The translations under genes and the position numbers were made by a program. DNA of 64,000 nucleotides from CAUZIR01 sp034421295. GTDB taxonomy: Bacteria > Chloroflexota > Dehalococcoidia > Lucifugimonadales > UBA2962. How positions within the stretch are numbered: the stretch's first letter is position 1; every line of letters begins with the position of its first letter. Positions 23,152-32,732 of this stretch are shown here, piece after piece. The notes beneath the pieces were generated by a model. The model did no database searches. It had not been told where the DNA came from and saw nothing but the letters and a program-made list of their open reading frames with translations. The DNA is taken from positions 45,347 through 109,346 of the forward strand of contig DAOUKM010000015.1 in NCBI GenBank assembly GCA_034421295.1. The letters run 5' to 3'.

Positions 23152-25479
23152 GTGAACTTCACCCGTCTCCTGGCGCGGCTGGTCCTGGGCCGCCGTCTAC
23201 CCACCGCCTCGGGGTCGCTGCTGGTTGATGGACTCGACGGCGAGATCCTGATACGGCGGGATAAGTGGGGGATCCCCTACATCAGGGGGTCGAGCGAACG
23301 CGACGTCTGGACCGGGCTGGGCTTTTGCCATGCCCAGGACCGCGCGTTTCAGCTTGAGACGATCCGTCGACTGGCCTCCGGCACCCTGGCCGAGGTCGTC
23401 GGGCGCCGGGGCCTGCCCATCGACAGGCTGGTACGGCGGCTCGGGTTCGTTCGCTATGCACGTATGCAGTTCGACTCACTCGACCGGGATGAGCGTCGCA
23501 CCCTGGAGGCCTATTCCTCGGGCATCAGCCTGGGGCTGGACGTCGGGGGAGGGGGCAGGGCGCACGAGTTCCTGCTGACTCGATCCGGCCCCTCGTGCTG
23601 GGAGCCCCTGGATGTCCTTGCGTCGGCCAAGTTGCTCGCGTTCGCAATGTCCGCGAACTGGGACGCTGAACTGGCACGATTCCGCGTGTTGACAGAGGAC
23701 GGCCATGACGCTCTGTCGGCCGTAGATCCGGAGTACGCCGCCTGGCACCCTGTAACGGCGCCTGCCGGGGTTCCTGCCGGCCCGCAGATTGACCGCCTTT
23801 CCAGCGACATGGGGGCCTTGATCGACGCCCTCGGAATTTCGGGAGGCTCCAACGCCTGGGTGGTGGGTCCGGCCCGCTCCTCAAGTGGTCGGCCGATCCT
23901 CGCAAACGATCCCCACCTCCCTCCGCGCCTGCCGTCCGCCTGGTACCTGGCGCACCTTGATTCCGGCGATTGGAGGATGGCGGGGGCCACCTTTGTGGGC
24001 ATGCCCATCGTCGCAGTAGGTCACAACGGCTCGGTGGCATGGGGAATCACACTCGGTCTGGCCGACACGAGCGACCTGTACATAGAAAGTGCCCGCGAGG
24101 GAAAGGGTGGGACACATGTGGTAAGGACCATCCGGGAGGAGATAAAGATCAGGGGCCGGGCCAGCATCTCTGAGGAGGTCGCTATCACCCCCCGCGGTCC
24201 CCAGATCTGTCCACCCATAGACGGGTCCGGCTACGGGGTCTCGATCAGGGCCGCCTGGATGGAGCCCAGAGCCATACACGGCCTTATGAGAGCTCACCGC
24301 GCCCGGGACTGCGAGGAACTCAGGCAGGCGTTTTCAGCCTGGCCCCTGATGTCATTGAACGTAGTGTTCGCAGATGTGGAGGGCTCCATCGGATGGCAGC
24401 TGGCGGGGGACGTTCCCGTTCGTGCTTCAGGGCATGGAGTCCTGCCTTCGGCCGCCTGGAGGAAGGAGGGTGCCTGGGAGCCCGAACCCGTGCCCTTCCG
24501 GGAGATGCCCGGAGCGTCCAACCCGGAGACCGGGTACCTAGTTTCCGCGAATCATCGCCCCCTGCCCGAGGGAGTCGGCCCCTTTCTGGGGGTGGACTGG
24601 GCCGACGGCCTGAGGGCCGAGCGGATCGGCGAACGGCTGGCCGCCTCATCCTCCTGGGATGTGACCAGTACCGCACAGCTGCAGATGGATCAGCTGTCGG
24701 TCCAATGGCGCGAGGTCAGGAAGCAGATCCTTGACATCCGGCCCCGCACCGCCGAGTCCAGGCTGGCCCTCAGCCTGCTCGCCGAATGGGATGGCTCGGT
24801 GAGCGGGGATTCGGCCCCCGCCGCGGTCTTTCAGCTGTTGATGGCCCAGATCGATCGTCTCGATGTTGAGGGTCATGCCCCCAGGGCCGGCCACTTCATG
24901 CTCGGTGCGGACGTGGCCCTTCTGGGGGTACCCAACCTCCTGGCCTTCCGCCGGGCGGGACGCCTGACACGCATCCTGCGCGAAAGGGATGGGGACCAGG
25001 GTCCCGCTGGTTGGCAGGGCCTGCTGTCTGATGCCCTCGCGGAAGCCGCCGGAAGGCTATCGGTCGCTGGAGGCCCCGGGCCGGCGGGCTGGCGGTGGGG
25101 CCGGGTAAGGCCCCTGGTACTTGAGCATCCAGTGGGCCGAATCAGGCCCCTGGATCGCGTATTCAACGTAGGCCCGCTTGACTCTGGAGGAGACACCAAC
25201 ACCGTGTCCCAAGCTGCCGTCAATCCCCTCGAACCACTGGCAAATCCGCTGGTCATAGCCTCGCTTCGCTGCGTGGTGGATGTGGGGGATTTCGGCCGCT
25301 CCTCCTTTTCGCTGGCGGGCGGCCAGTCGGGTAATCCGTTCTCACCACATTATGCGGACATGGTCCCACTGTGGATCAGGGGTGAGGGCGTATCGATCGC
25401 CTGGTCTCAGGAAGAGATAGATCAGGCCGCTAAAAGCACCCTGCGCCTTCGGCCGCCGTCGCCGGGTGGCTCCCCTTAG
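23152..25479 (+). CDS. Penicillin-acylase-type Ntn hydrolase
   Basis: A 775-residue precursor of the N-terminal-nucleophile amidase family. The autocleavage site and nucleophile are Ser233-Asn234 in ISGGSNAWVVGP, followed by ANDPHL and the oxyanion region GHNGSVAWGIT. The alpha part (1-232) has the usual GIPYIRGSSERDVWTGLGF-HAQDR start. Family members hydrolyse amides such as acyl-homoserine lactones, beta-lactam side chains or fatty amides, normally in the periplasm. No signal peptide is visible, only a short Arg-rich N-terminus, which is unusual. It starts with GTG 10 nt after lipB. Confidence 0.9.
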   Translation: MNFTRLLARLVLGRRLPTASGSLLVDGLDGEILIRRDKWGIPYIRGSSERDVWTGLGFCHAQDRAFQLETIRRLASGTLAEVVGRRGLPIDRLVRRLGFVRYARMQFDSLDRDERRTLEAYSSGISLGLDVGGGGRAHEFLLTRSGPSCWEPLDVLASAKLLAFAMSANWDAELARFRVLTEDGHDALSAVDPEYAAWHPVTAPAGVPAGPQIDRLSSDMGALIDALGISGGSNAWVVGPARSSSGRPILANDPHLPPRLPSAWYLAHLDSGDWRMAGATFVGMPIVAVGHNGSVAWGITLGLADTSDLYIESAREGKGGTHVVRTIREEIKIRGRASISEEVAITPRGPQICPPIDGSGYGVSIRAAWMEPRAIHGLMRAHRARDCEELRQAFSAWPLMSLNVVFADVEGSIGWQLAGDVPVRASGHGVLPSAAWRKEGAWEPEPVPFREMPGASNPETGYLVSANHRPLPEGVGPFLGVDWADGLRAERIGERLAASSSWDVTSTAQLQMDQLSVQWREVRKQILDIRPRTAESRLALSLLAEWDGSVSGDSAPAAVFQLLMAQIDRLDVEGHAPRAGHFMLGADVALLGVPNLLAFRRAGRLTRILRERDGDQGPAGWQGLLSDALAEAAGRLSVAGGPGPAGWRWGRVRPLVLEHPVGRIRPLDRVFNVGPLDSGGDTNTVSQAAVNPLEPLANPLVIASLRCVVDVGDFGRSSFSLAGGQSGNPFSPHYADMVPLWIRGEGVSIAWSQEEIDQAAKSTLRLRPPSPGGSP

Positions 25480-25502
25480 CATGCGCGTGTCGGTCCCCCA
25501 TC

Positions 25503-25508
25503 TATAAT
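25503..25508 (+). promoter_or_regulatory. -10 hexamer upstream of the ABC exporter operon
   Basis: Consensus TATAAT about 100 nt before the ATG at 25609; no recognisable -35. Confidence 0.4.
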
Positions 25509-25608
25509 TGGCGCCACCCGGCCGCAGGCTCCATGGTGCGGACGCCCTGAGTGACTTCAGCGGTTCACATCCGGGCACGGTGTTGACCTGCCGGTTGGGC
25601 GAGCCACC

Positions 25609-28600
25609 ATGTCCAATCCCCTGAACACTCGCAGGCTCGTCATAAGGCGCCTCGGTCAGAAGTGGCGTCTGATGGCCTGCATATTCGCCGGCGTGGTGTT
25701 CGCCACCACCCTGGTGGCCGCTGCGCCCATCTATCTGCGGTCACTTGAAAGGCTCGGGGCCGACACCGAGATCGATCGCACCTCCAATCTGATCCTCAAC
25801 GTGCACGTCTATTCGCCCAACGTGCCCCTGTCTTACGCCGGTCTGTCGGAGAGCCAGCGGGTGATAGACGATGCCGTGAGTCGCAATCTGTCAGAGGCCT
25901 ATGACGGCGAGCGCCGCTTTCTGCGCAGCGACACGTATCTCGCAGGCCTGCCGTACCGCCCCCTCGGTGATGTTGCTGCCGGGCAGGCCTCCAGGGGCTA
26001 CATCCAGCACATGACCGACATCGATCAGCACATCTCCTTCATAGATGGGCGCATGGCAACCGATCTCGTCACCTCGGATGATGGGGGCCCCACGGTGGAG
26101 GTGATACTGGGAGCCCCATCCCTGGAGAACTTCAGGCTGAGTGTCGGCGATGTCGTCGAGATGACGCCCTTCGTTGCGCACGATTCCCGCATCTATGCCC
26201 GCATTGTCGGCATCTTCGAGCCGCTGGACCCTCTTTCAGATTACTGGCGTCGCAACGCCAACATCTTCCTTCGCCCCCAGCCCCCGCAGGAGGTACCCGA
26301 GGCGGGCATCACGATCGACCCGGATGAGCCTCCCCTGCCTCTGTTCACGACGCAGGACGCGATGGTCGACGCGATAGGGGACGCCTATCCGGGGAGCCTG
26401 GTTGACTCAACCTGGCTCCTTTTCATGGATAAGGATGGCCTCAAGGGCTATTCGGTGGAGGACGGAAAAGATCGATTCGTGCGCTTCAGGAATGAGGTCT
26501 CCAGGGCTCTCCCGGGGTCGGCGGTCCTTTCCGGCGTTCCCAGGCTCTTTGACAGTTTTGAGAGGCGCAGCTTCTTTTCGAGCGTCCCGCTGCTGCTCCT
26601 GCTGACCCTGATGGTGGTAACCGTCCTTTACTACCTGTCCATGATGGTGTCCTACCTTGTGCAGAGCCGCGAGGCAGACGTCGACCTGCTTCGCACGCGC
26701 GGGGTGGGCACGGGGAGGCTGCTGCGCCTCTACGCTCTGGAGAGCGCCGTCCTTACCTCCGTAGCGGTCGCCGCCGCCCCTTTCATCGCAATGGCGCTTA
26801 TAGCCCTGGCCGGAAAGCTGCCGTATTTCCAGCCCATCACGGGCGGGGCCACGCTGCCCGTCGCGCTGGCATGGGAGCCGTTCGCGGTGGCGGCGGCGGT
26901 GGGGACGGTTTGCCTGGTCATCTACGTGCTCCCTGCCCTGCTCAGTGTCAGATCGGGTCTCATCGGCCAGAGGCTGCGGGCATCCAGGCCAGCTACGGAG
27001 CCCTTCTTTCAGCGCTACTATCTCGACGTGGCGTTCCTGGCGATCGGCGCCCTCGTCTTCTGGGAGCTGCAGTCCCGCGGCAGCCTGGTGTCGGGAGGGC
27101 TCTTCCAGGAGGTACAGGTCAACGAGGCCCTCCTGTTCGCCCCGGTACTTTTCCTCATAGCCGTGGCGCTCGTGTTCATGAGGTTCTTTCCGCTGGTGGT
27201 CAGGTACATCGGCGGCGAGTCTCCGATGCTCGTGCATCTGGTGGCCGCAGGGACCGTCATTGCCCTGGGCCCGGTCGTGGCCATAGTGGCGCTGGCGGAG
27301 GATGCTCAGTCGCCCTGGGTATGGCAGCTGTCTCTCGGACTGGGCCTGGGCGCGGCGTATTGGTGGACACGCTCCGCCTTGGAGGCAGGTTTTAGTCGGG
27401 CGCCCTTGCATCTTGTGGCCGGGCTGGCCTTGCAGGGGGCTCTGGTCGGCCTCTACCTCTGGCAGGACCCGCCGGAAAGTGGCCAGCTGCTGAACGTGGC
27501 CAGGGCGGCCGCGGTCGCCCTGGTGCCCGCCCAGCTGGCCTATCTCGTATTGAGGTCGGCGGCGGCGCGGACTCCCGTGTGGCTCTCGGTCGGCCTCTGG
27601 CACATGGCCCGCAACCCGCTCCAGTACAGCTGGCTGGTCCTCCTGCTGGTCCTGGTGACCGGTCTTGCGGTCCTGTCGACGACCGTGGGCGGAACGCTCG
27701 AAGCCAGCCAGCGTGATCGAGTTCACTACGAGACGGCGGCAGACATCAGGGTGACAGGTGTGCCGGGAGACCTGGCCCGGGGCACGCAATCACTCAAGCA
27801 AAGATACACGGAGATCTCCGGGGTCACCGGCGTCTCGATGATCTTCAGGGATAGGGGAACGGTGGGAACCTCCGGCCGGGGTCTGGCCTTTGAGATCATC
27901 GGGCTCGAGACGCAGGAGATGCCGTTCATGTCCTGGTACCGGGAGGACTTTTCGGACCGGACACTGGGCGCCATGATGCAGGCCCTGCGGGTCGGCCGGC
28001 TGTTTGAGCCGATCGCCATCCCCGAGGGAACGACGTCCCTGGGTCTTTACGCAAAGCCCGAGGACGGCTACGCGAACATGTTCGTGTGGATGATCGTGGA
28101 AGATGCCGACGGGCTACTGACGACGATCACCCTCGGGAGAGTCGGCCCTCCCCAGTGGCACCTCATGAGGGCCGCCGTGCCCGATCGCGCACGGCCTCCA
28201 CTGCAGCTGGTGTCGATCCAGATCTACGAACCCGCCTTTGGGCCGACGGGCACCCCGGGAGCCGTCTCGTTTGACGACGTGCACGCGGTGATTGGGGGCC
28301 CGCAGGACGAGGAAGGGGTGTTTGAGGATGGCGCCGCTACCGTGTTGCTCGAGGACTTCGAGGGCCGAATGACCTGGATACCACTGGCGACATCGGCTCT
28401 CGCGACGAACCGTTTGACGGCCTCGACGACCAGCGCATTCAGTGGCGCACGCTCCGGCAGGTTCGAATTTGGCAAGGATACGGACAGGGGGATAAGGGGC
28501 TTTTACCACAGTCCGACAGGCGGCCCGATACCGGTCGTTGTCAGCGACACGCTCGCGGTGGCCTCGGGATCGGGAGTCGGGTCCTCGCTGATAGTCGACA

Positions 28601-29322
28601 TCGGCGGCCGGCTGGTGCCTGTCCGCATCGTCGACACGGCACGCTATTTCCCCACCGCCGGCGCCGGCCGGGGCGGTTTCATGCTGGCCGACCTCGAGGT
28701 CCTGCTGAGGCACCTCAGGATGGTCAGCCCGATCACGAGCGTGACCCCTGAAGAACTGCTCATCACCCACGCACCGGGTGCGGGGGACACGGTCGTCGAG
28801 TCTCTTGTTGAGCTCGTGGGCAGGGCGGCCCCGGTGCGGATCTTGAGCCGCGATGAGAGCATGGATGCCGTCAGGCGAGACCCGCTCGTCTCGGCGGGCT
28901 GGAAGGCGATGGTCCTGATCTCGGTGGCGGTAATAGTCTTCACCGCTTCGCTGGGCTATGCGACGTACCTGCTGGCTTTCTCTGAGCGCAGCCGCGGAGA
29001 GATGGCCGCCCTGAGGTCGGTCGGGGTCTCAGGCAGGCAGATGCTGGCACTGCTGTCGCTTGAGCACCTGATCATCGTGGGTCTGGGCCTGGGCCTGGGT
29101 ACGTGGGCAGGCTTTCAGATGAGCTATCTGATGGTCTCCTCGGTGGCTGTTACCGAGGATGGGTCCCCGGTGATTCCGCCCTTCAACCTGATGACGGACT
29201 GGGCGATCATGGGCCCCGTTTACGCGATGCTGGTCGGTACGTTTGCCGTTGCAACCTTCGTTCTGTACAGGTCGGTCGCCCGTCTTGATCTGCACACCGT
29301 CGCGCGCGAGAGCTCGCTCTAG
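25609..29322 (+). CDS. Large FtsX/MacB-type ABC transporter permease, first of two
   Basis: A 1237-residue membrane protein. One TM helix near residues 18-40 (CIFAGVVFATTLVAAAPIYL) is followed by an extracytoplasmic region, an FtsX core at about 320-450 (starting SVPLLLLLTLMVVTVLYYLSM), more TM helices to about 700, a second large outer region, and a C-terminal FtsX core at about 1095-1230. The second outer region (about 720-1060) contains beta-sandwich-like text around LLEDFEGRMTWIP. This is the layout of lipid or lipoprotein exporters with fused permease halves. The adjacent paralog and two ATPases complete the transporter. Confidence 0.87.
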   Translation: MSNPLNTRRLVIRRLGQKWRLMACIFAGVVFATTLVAAAPIYLRSLERLGADTEIDRTSNLILNVHVYSPNVPLSYAGLSESQRVIDDAVSRNLSEAYDGERRFLRSDTYLAGLPYRPLGDVAAGQASRGYIQHMTDIDQHISFIDGRMATDLVTSDDGGPTVEVILGAPSLENFRLSVGDVVEMTPFVAHDSRIYARIVGIFEPLDPLSDYWRRNANIFLRPQPPQEVPEAGITIDPDEPPLPLFTTQDAMVDAIGDAYPGSLVDSTWLLFMDKDGLKGYSVEDGKDRFVRFRNEVSRALPGSAVLSGVPRLFDSFERRSFFSSVPLLLLLTLMVVTVLYYLSMMVSYLVQSREADVDLLRTRGVGTGRLLRLYALESAVLTSVAVAAAPFIAMALIALAGKLPYFQPITGGATLPVALAWEPFAVAAAVGTVCLVIYVLPALLSVRSGLIGQRLRASRPATEPFFQRYYLDVAFLAIGALVFWELQSRGSLVSGGLFQEVQVNEALLFAPVLFLIAVALVFMRFFPLVVRYIGGESPMLVHLVAAGTVIALGPVVAIVALAEDAQSPWVWQLSLGLGLGAAYWWTRSALEAGFSRAPLHLVAGLALQGALVGLYLWQDPPESGQLLNVARAAAVALVPAQLAYLVLRSAAARTPVWLSVGLWHMARNPLQYSWLVLLLVLVTGLAVLSTTVGGTLEASQRDRVHYETAADIRVTGVPGDLARGTQSLKQRYTEISGVTGVSMIFRDRGTVGTSGRGLAFEIIGLETQEMPFMSWYREDFSDRTLGAMMQALRVGRLFEPIAIPEGTTSLGLYAKPEDGYANMFVWMIVEDADGLLTTITLGRVGPPQWHLMRAAVPDRARPPLQLVSIQIYEPAFGPTGTPGAVSFDDVHAVIGGPQDEEGVFEDGAATVLLEDFEGRMTWIPLATSALATNRLTASTTSAFSGARSGRFEFGKDTDRGIRGFYHSPTGGPIPVVVSDTLAVASGSGVGSSLIVDIGGRLVPVRIVDTARYFPTAGAGRGGFMLADLEVLLRHLRMVSPITSVTPEELLITHAPGAGDTVVESLVELVGRAAPVRILSRDESMDAVRRDPLVSAGWKAMVLISVAVIVFTASLGYATYLLAFSERSRGEMAALRSVGVSGRQMLALLSLEHLIIVGLGLGLGTWAGFQMSYLMVSSVAVTEDGSPVIPPFNLMTDWAIMGPVYAMLVGTFAVATFVLYRSVARLDLHTVARESSL

Positions 29323-29377
29323 TGCACTCGTGCCGCGGGGCGGAGCGCATGTCTGATTCCCCTGTGAGCGCCTCGAA

Positions 29378-32300
29378 TTGCTGACCGACCTTCTGACCAC
29401 CTGGCGTTTTGTGCTCAAGCGGAGCATCGCGCACTGGAAGCTGCTCTCCGCGGTGGTGATCGGCGTCGTGCTGGCCTCGGCCATAATGTCCGGAACCGTC
29501 ATCTACTTCGATGCCCTCAAGGAGCTGGCTCTCGACAGGGCGTTTCAGGCTGTGCCGAGGAACGACCTGGACATCGTTGTCAAGGCGGTGCGCGGCCCCA
29601 CGACCACGGATGAGCGGGACAAGGTGGCCGGGGCCGTCAACTCTGCGGTAGACGCCCATGTCGGCTGGTTCGTACAGGACCGGATCGCCTCCGGGTCCTC
29701 TGCCACGTTCTTCCGCTCCCGCGTGGGCGAGGAGGACCTGGCTGGCTCCGATAACAAGCGCGCCTATTTTGCGTATGCGCCTAGGCTCAGCGAGTTCGCC
29801 GGCCTGGTAGAGGGGGGCAGGGTGCCGGATGAGGGGACGCGCGGCGAGCCGGGCGGCCCCGTCCTGATCGAGGCCCTGGCGGCCGAGGCGGAGGCGATGG
29901 CGGCGGGTGTAGGGGTCGGGGATGTCGTGGCCGTGGTGCCCTACTGGGACGACCGCGTCCCGTTTGCGCATGTGCTGGTTACGGGGCTTGTCCGGCCGCT
30001 TGATCCGCGAGCGCGGTTCTGGAACCTGGACGAGCGGGTGCTGGGCGCCGCCACCGGTGGGAGCTTCAGCACCGTGCCGCTGTTCCTGTCCGAGACCAGC
30101 TATTTCCATGCACTGGGCGGGACATTCGCTGAGATGGACACCACCTACGGATGGCTGCTGGCGGTGGATACGAACCGCATCGTTGCCGACTCCGCCCGCA
30201 GGGGCCATCTGAGCATCGGCCTGATGCGTGATCGCCTGAATGCGGACCTGTTCGCCTACGGCCAGTTCACAGGTCTCGGCCGGGTACTTGACCTGTACGA
30301 CCGCAGGGCCTTCTTCTCCAGGCTGCCGATGCTTGTGGTCATGATCATGGTGGCGGTTGTCGTCCTCTACTACGTGGTCACGCTGTCGGCGTTGCTGATG
30401 GAGCGCCAGCGTGGGGAGATCGCGCTCCTGCGAAGCCGCGGCGCGGGCACCGGACATCTGGTGTCGATATTCGCCCTGGAGGGTTTCATGGTTGCGGGAG
30501 TGGGGACGGTGGCGGGCCCTCTCGTGGCCGCCGCCGCCGTCGAGCTGGCCGGCCAGACCCCGCTGTTCTCCGGCCTTTCGGCCGAGGGTGGGCTCGACGT
30601 TGGCATCTCCGCAGCCGCCTACGGTTTGAGCGCTCTCGGAGGCCTGTTCTCATTCGTCGCTCTGATGATCCCCGCGATCCAGGCCGCGAGGGTCTCGGTC
30701 ACCGGCCACCGGAGGCAGAGCGCGAGACCCGAGCGCAGCCCTCTGTATCAGCGCATCTACCTGGACGTCCTGCTGCTCATCGTGAGTATCGTGCTCTTTC
30801 GTCAGCTGACCGAGCAGGGTTCGGTGGTGGCCACCCGGGTCTTCGGCGAGTTCGCGGTCAATCAGCTGATACTCGCGGTACCGGCGGTAACACTCCTGGC
30901 GGTCTCGATGGTGCTGCTTCGTCTCTTCCCCCTGCTCATGGGCGTAGTCAGCCGCACACTGTCGTCCTGGATTCCGGCGGGTCTCGCGCTCGGAATCTGG
31001 CAGATGGCGCGCAATCCCACCTACTACGCGCGCATCTCGCTTCTCCTGATACTGACCGCCGGGCTTGGCCTGTTCGCCGCCAGCTTCGGTGGAACGCTGG
31101 AGCGCAGTTTCGAGGAGCGAGTGCTGTATGCGACCGGTAGCGACATCCGCGTGGAGAACGTGGTCATAGATGCCTCCGGGGCCACCAGGCCGGTTGGCGA
31201 TAGCTACGAAGAGGTCGCGGGCGTGGACCTGGCCTCGCCCGCCTATCGCGGGAGGGCGTTCGACCTGACCAACCTGGTCTCGGAGGAGGTCGGTCTGCTC
31301 GCGGTATCTTCCGACAGCTTCGGCGACGTGGCCTACTACAGGGAGGACTTTTCGGAACTGCCGGTGTCTGAACTCGTCCAGTCGCTGAGGCCCGGTGTCA
31401 GGCCGGTAGGTATACGACTACCGGACCAGGCGCGGACGATAGCGGTGATGGGCAGAGTCGACCGGCCGCAGCCAACGCTGCGGCTTACGGCCAGGGTGGT
31501 GGACGCCAACAACCGTTATTTCACCTACGACCTGGGTAGCCTCAGCTCGGCCGACTGGCGAATGTACGAGGTTCCCCTTTCACGCTCGAGCCGCTTTCAG
31601 ACCCGGATGCGCCGCCTGGAGCCCGTGTGGCCGCTGACCCTGATATCTGTCGCCGTGCAGGAGACCGACACTCAGAGGGGCACGTTTGCCGGGTCCATCC
31701 TGCTGGATGAGATGAGCGTTCGGACCGTCGATGGCTCGTTCCTCGAGATAGAGGACTTCGCCGATCTATCGGGCTGGGCCATTCTGAAGACCACCGCCGA
31801 GTCGGCATCGGACAGCCTGAATCCGTCGGGGCTGGGCCCCGAGGGGGCCGACGGACACTCCATGCGGTTTACCTGGTCGGAGGGGCCCGCCCTCCAGGCC
31901 CGCGGCGTGTACTTCGGGCCGTCCATTTCATCGCTGCCCGTCGCCGCCAGCGAGTCATTCATGGATTCTTCTGGGCACGCACTCGGTGACGTTTTCTCCC
32001 TGTCGCTGGCGGGTCACCGGGTCCAGGTGCATGTATCGGAGACTTTCGAGTACTTCCCGACACTCGATACCGAGAATGAGACGTTCCTGGTCGCCGATCT
32101 GTCATCTCTCATTGCCTATGCCAACGCCGATCCCTCCAGTGCCGAGTTCAGACCCAACGAGATCTGGCTGGCATCCCGTTCGGCCGGCGCCGAGCGGGCC
32201 GAGCTGCGGCGGGCGCTGATATATGACCCGTTCAGCGCGACCAATGTGGAGGATCGAGACCTTAACCTCAGTCTCAGCGAGGTCGACCCGCTCACAAGAG

Positions 32301-32728
32301 CGGGCTGGCGCGCCCTGCTGTTTATCGCCTTCGGAGCGGTGTTCGTGCTGAGCTGCGTGGGCTTCGTTGTCCACGCGCACGTTTCCTTCGTTGGTCGTCG
32401 CGTCCAGTTTGCGCTACTGCGCACCGTCGGCCTGACCAGGCTCCAGCTGGCCACCGTCGTGGTACTGGAGCAGGCCCTCGTGATAGGCGCGGGCATCGCC
32501 CTTGGCGCCTGGATGGGCGAGCGATTCGGTGCGATCATCATGCCGTTTCTCGCCAACGACGACCTCGGCACTCAGATTCTTCCGCCGTTCGTTATCGAGG
32601 TGGACTGGCCCCTGCTGGCGATGACATACGGGGCCATGATCGGCGTCTTCATGTTGATAACGGCGTTTCTGGTATCGTTCGTGCAGCGTATCTCAGTGGT
32701 CCGCACCCTGCGGCTCGGCGAGAACTGA
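29378..32728 (+). CDS. Large FtsX/MacB-type ABC transporter permease, second of two
   Basis: A 1116-residue paralog of the preceding permease with the same layout: an N-terminal TM helix, FtsX core (LPMLVVMIMVAVVVLYYVVTLSALLMERQRGEIALLRSRG), middle helices, a large outer region with the shared signature YREDFS near residue 650, and a C-terminal FtsX core. The outer region again includes jelly-roll-like segments (ILLDEMSVRTVDGSFLEIEDFADLSGW). The start is TTG, 55 nt after the first permease. The two probably form a heterodimer. Confidence 0.87.
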   Translation: MLTDLLTTWRFVLKRSIAHWKLLSAVVIGVVLASAIMSGTVIYFDALKELALDRAFQAVPRNDLDIVVKAVRGPTTTDERDKVAGAVNSAVDAHVGWFVQDRIASGSSATFFRSRVGEEDLAGSDNKRAYFAYAPRLSEFAGLVEGGRVPDEGTRGEPGGPVLIEALAAEAEAMAAGVGVGDVVAVVPYWDDRVPFAHVLVTGLVRPLDPRARFWNLDERVLGAATGGSFSTVPLFLSETSYFHALGGTFAEMDTTYGWLLAVDTNRIVADSARRGHLSIGLMRDRLNADLFAYGQFTGLGRVLDLYDRRAFFSRLPMLVVMIMVAVVVLYYVVTLSALLMERQRGEIALLRSRGAGTGHLVSIFALEGFMVAGVGTVAGPLVAAAAVELAGQTPLFSGLSAEGGLDVGISAAAYGLSALGGLFSFVALMIPAIQAARVSVTGHRRQSARPERSPLYQRIYLDVLLLIVSIVLFRQLTEQGSVVATRVFGEFAVNQLILAVPAVTLLAVSMVLLRLFPLLMGVVSRTLSSWIPAGLALGIWQMARNPTYYARISLLLILTAGLGLFAASFGGTLERSFEERVLYATGSDIRVENVVIDASGATRPVGDSYEEVAGVDLASPAYRGRAFDLTNLVSEEVGLLAVSSDSFGDVAYYREDFSELPVSELVQSLRPGVRPVGIRLPDQARTIAVMGRVDRPQPTLRLTARVVDANNRYFTYDLGSLSSADWRMYEVPLSRSSRFQTRMRRLEPVWPLTLISVAVQETDTQRGTFAGSILLDEMSVRTVDGSFLEIEDFADLSGWAILKTTAESASDSLNPSGLGPEGADGHSMRFTWSEGPALQARGVYFGPSISSLPVAASESFMDSSGHALGDVFSLSLAGHRVQVHVSETFEYFPTLDTENETFLVADLSSLIAYANADPSSAEFRPNEIWLASRSAGAERAELRRALIYDPFSATNVEDRDLNLSLSEVDPLTRAGWRALLFIAFGAVFVLSCVGFVVHAHVSFVGRRVQFALLRTVGLTRLQLATVVVLEQALVIGAGIALGAWMGERFGAIIMPFLANDDLGTQILPPFVIEVDWPLLAMTYGAMIGVFMLITAFLVSFVQRISVVRTLRLGEN

Positions 32729-32732
32729 TCCA

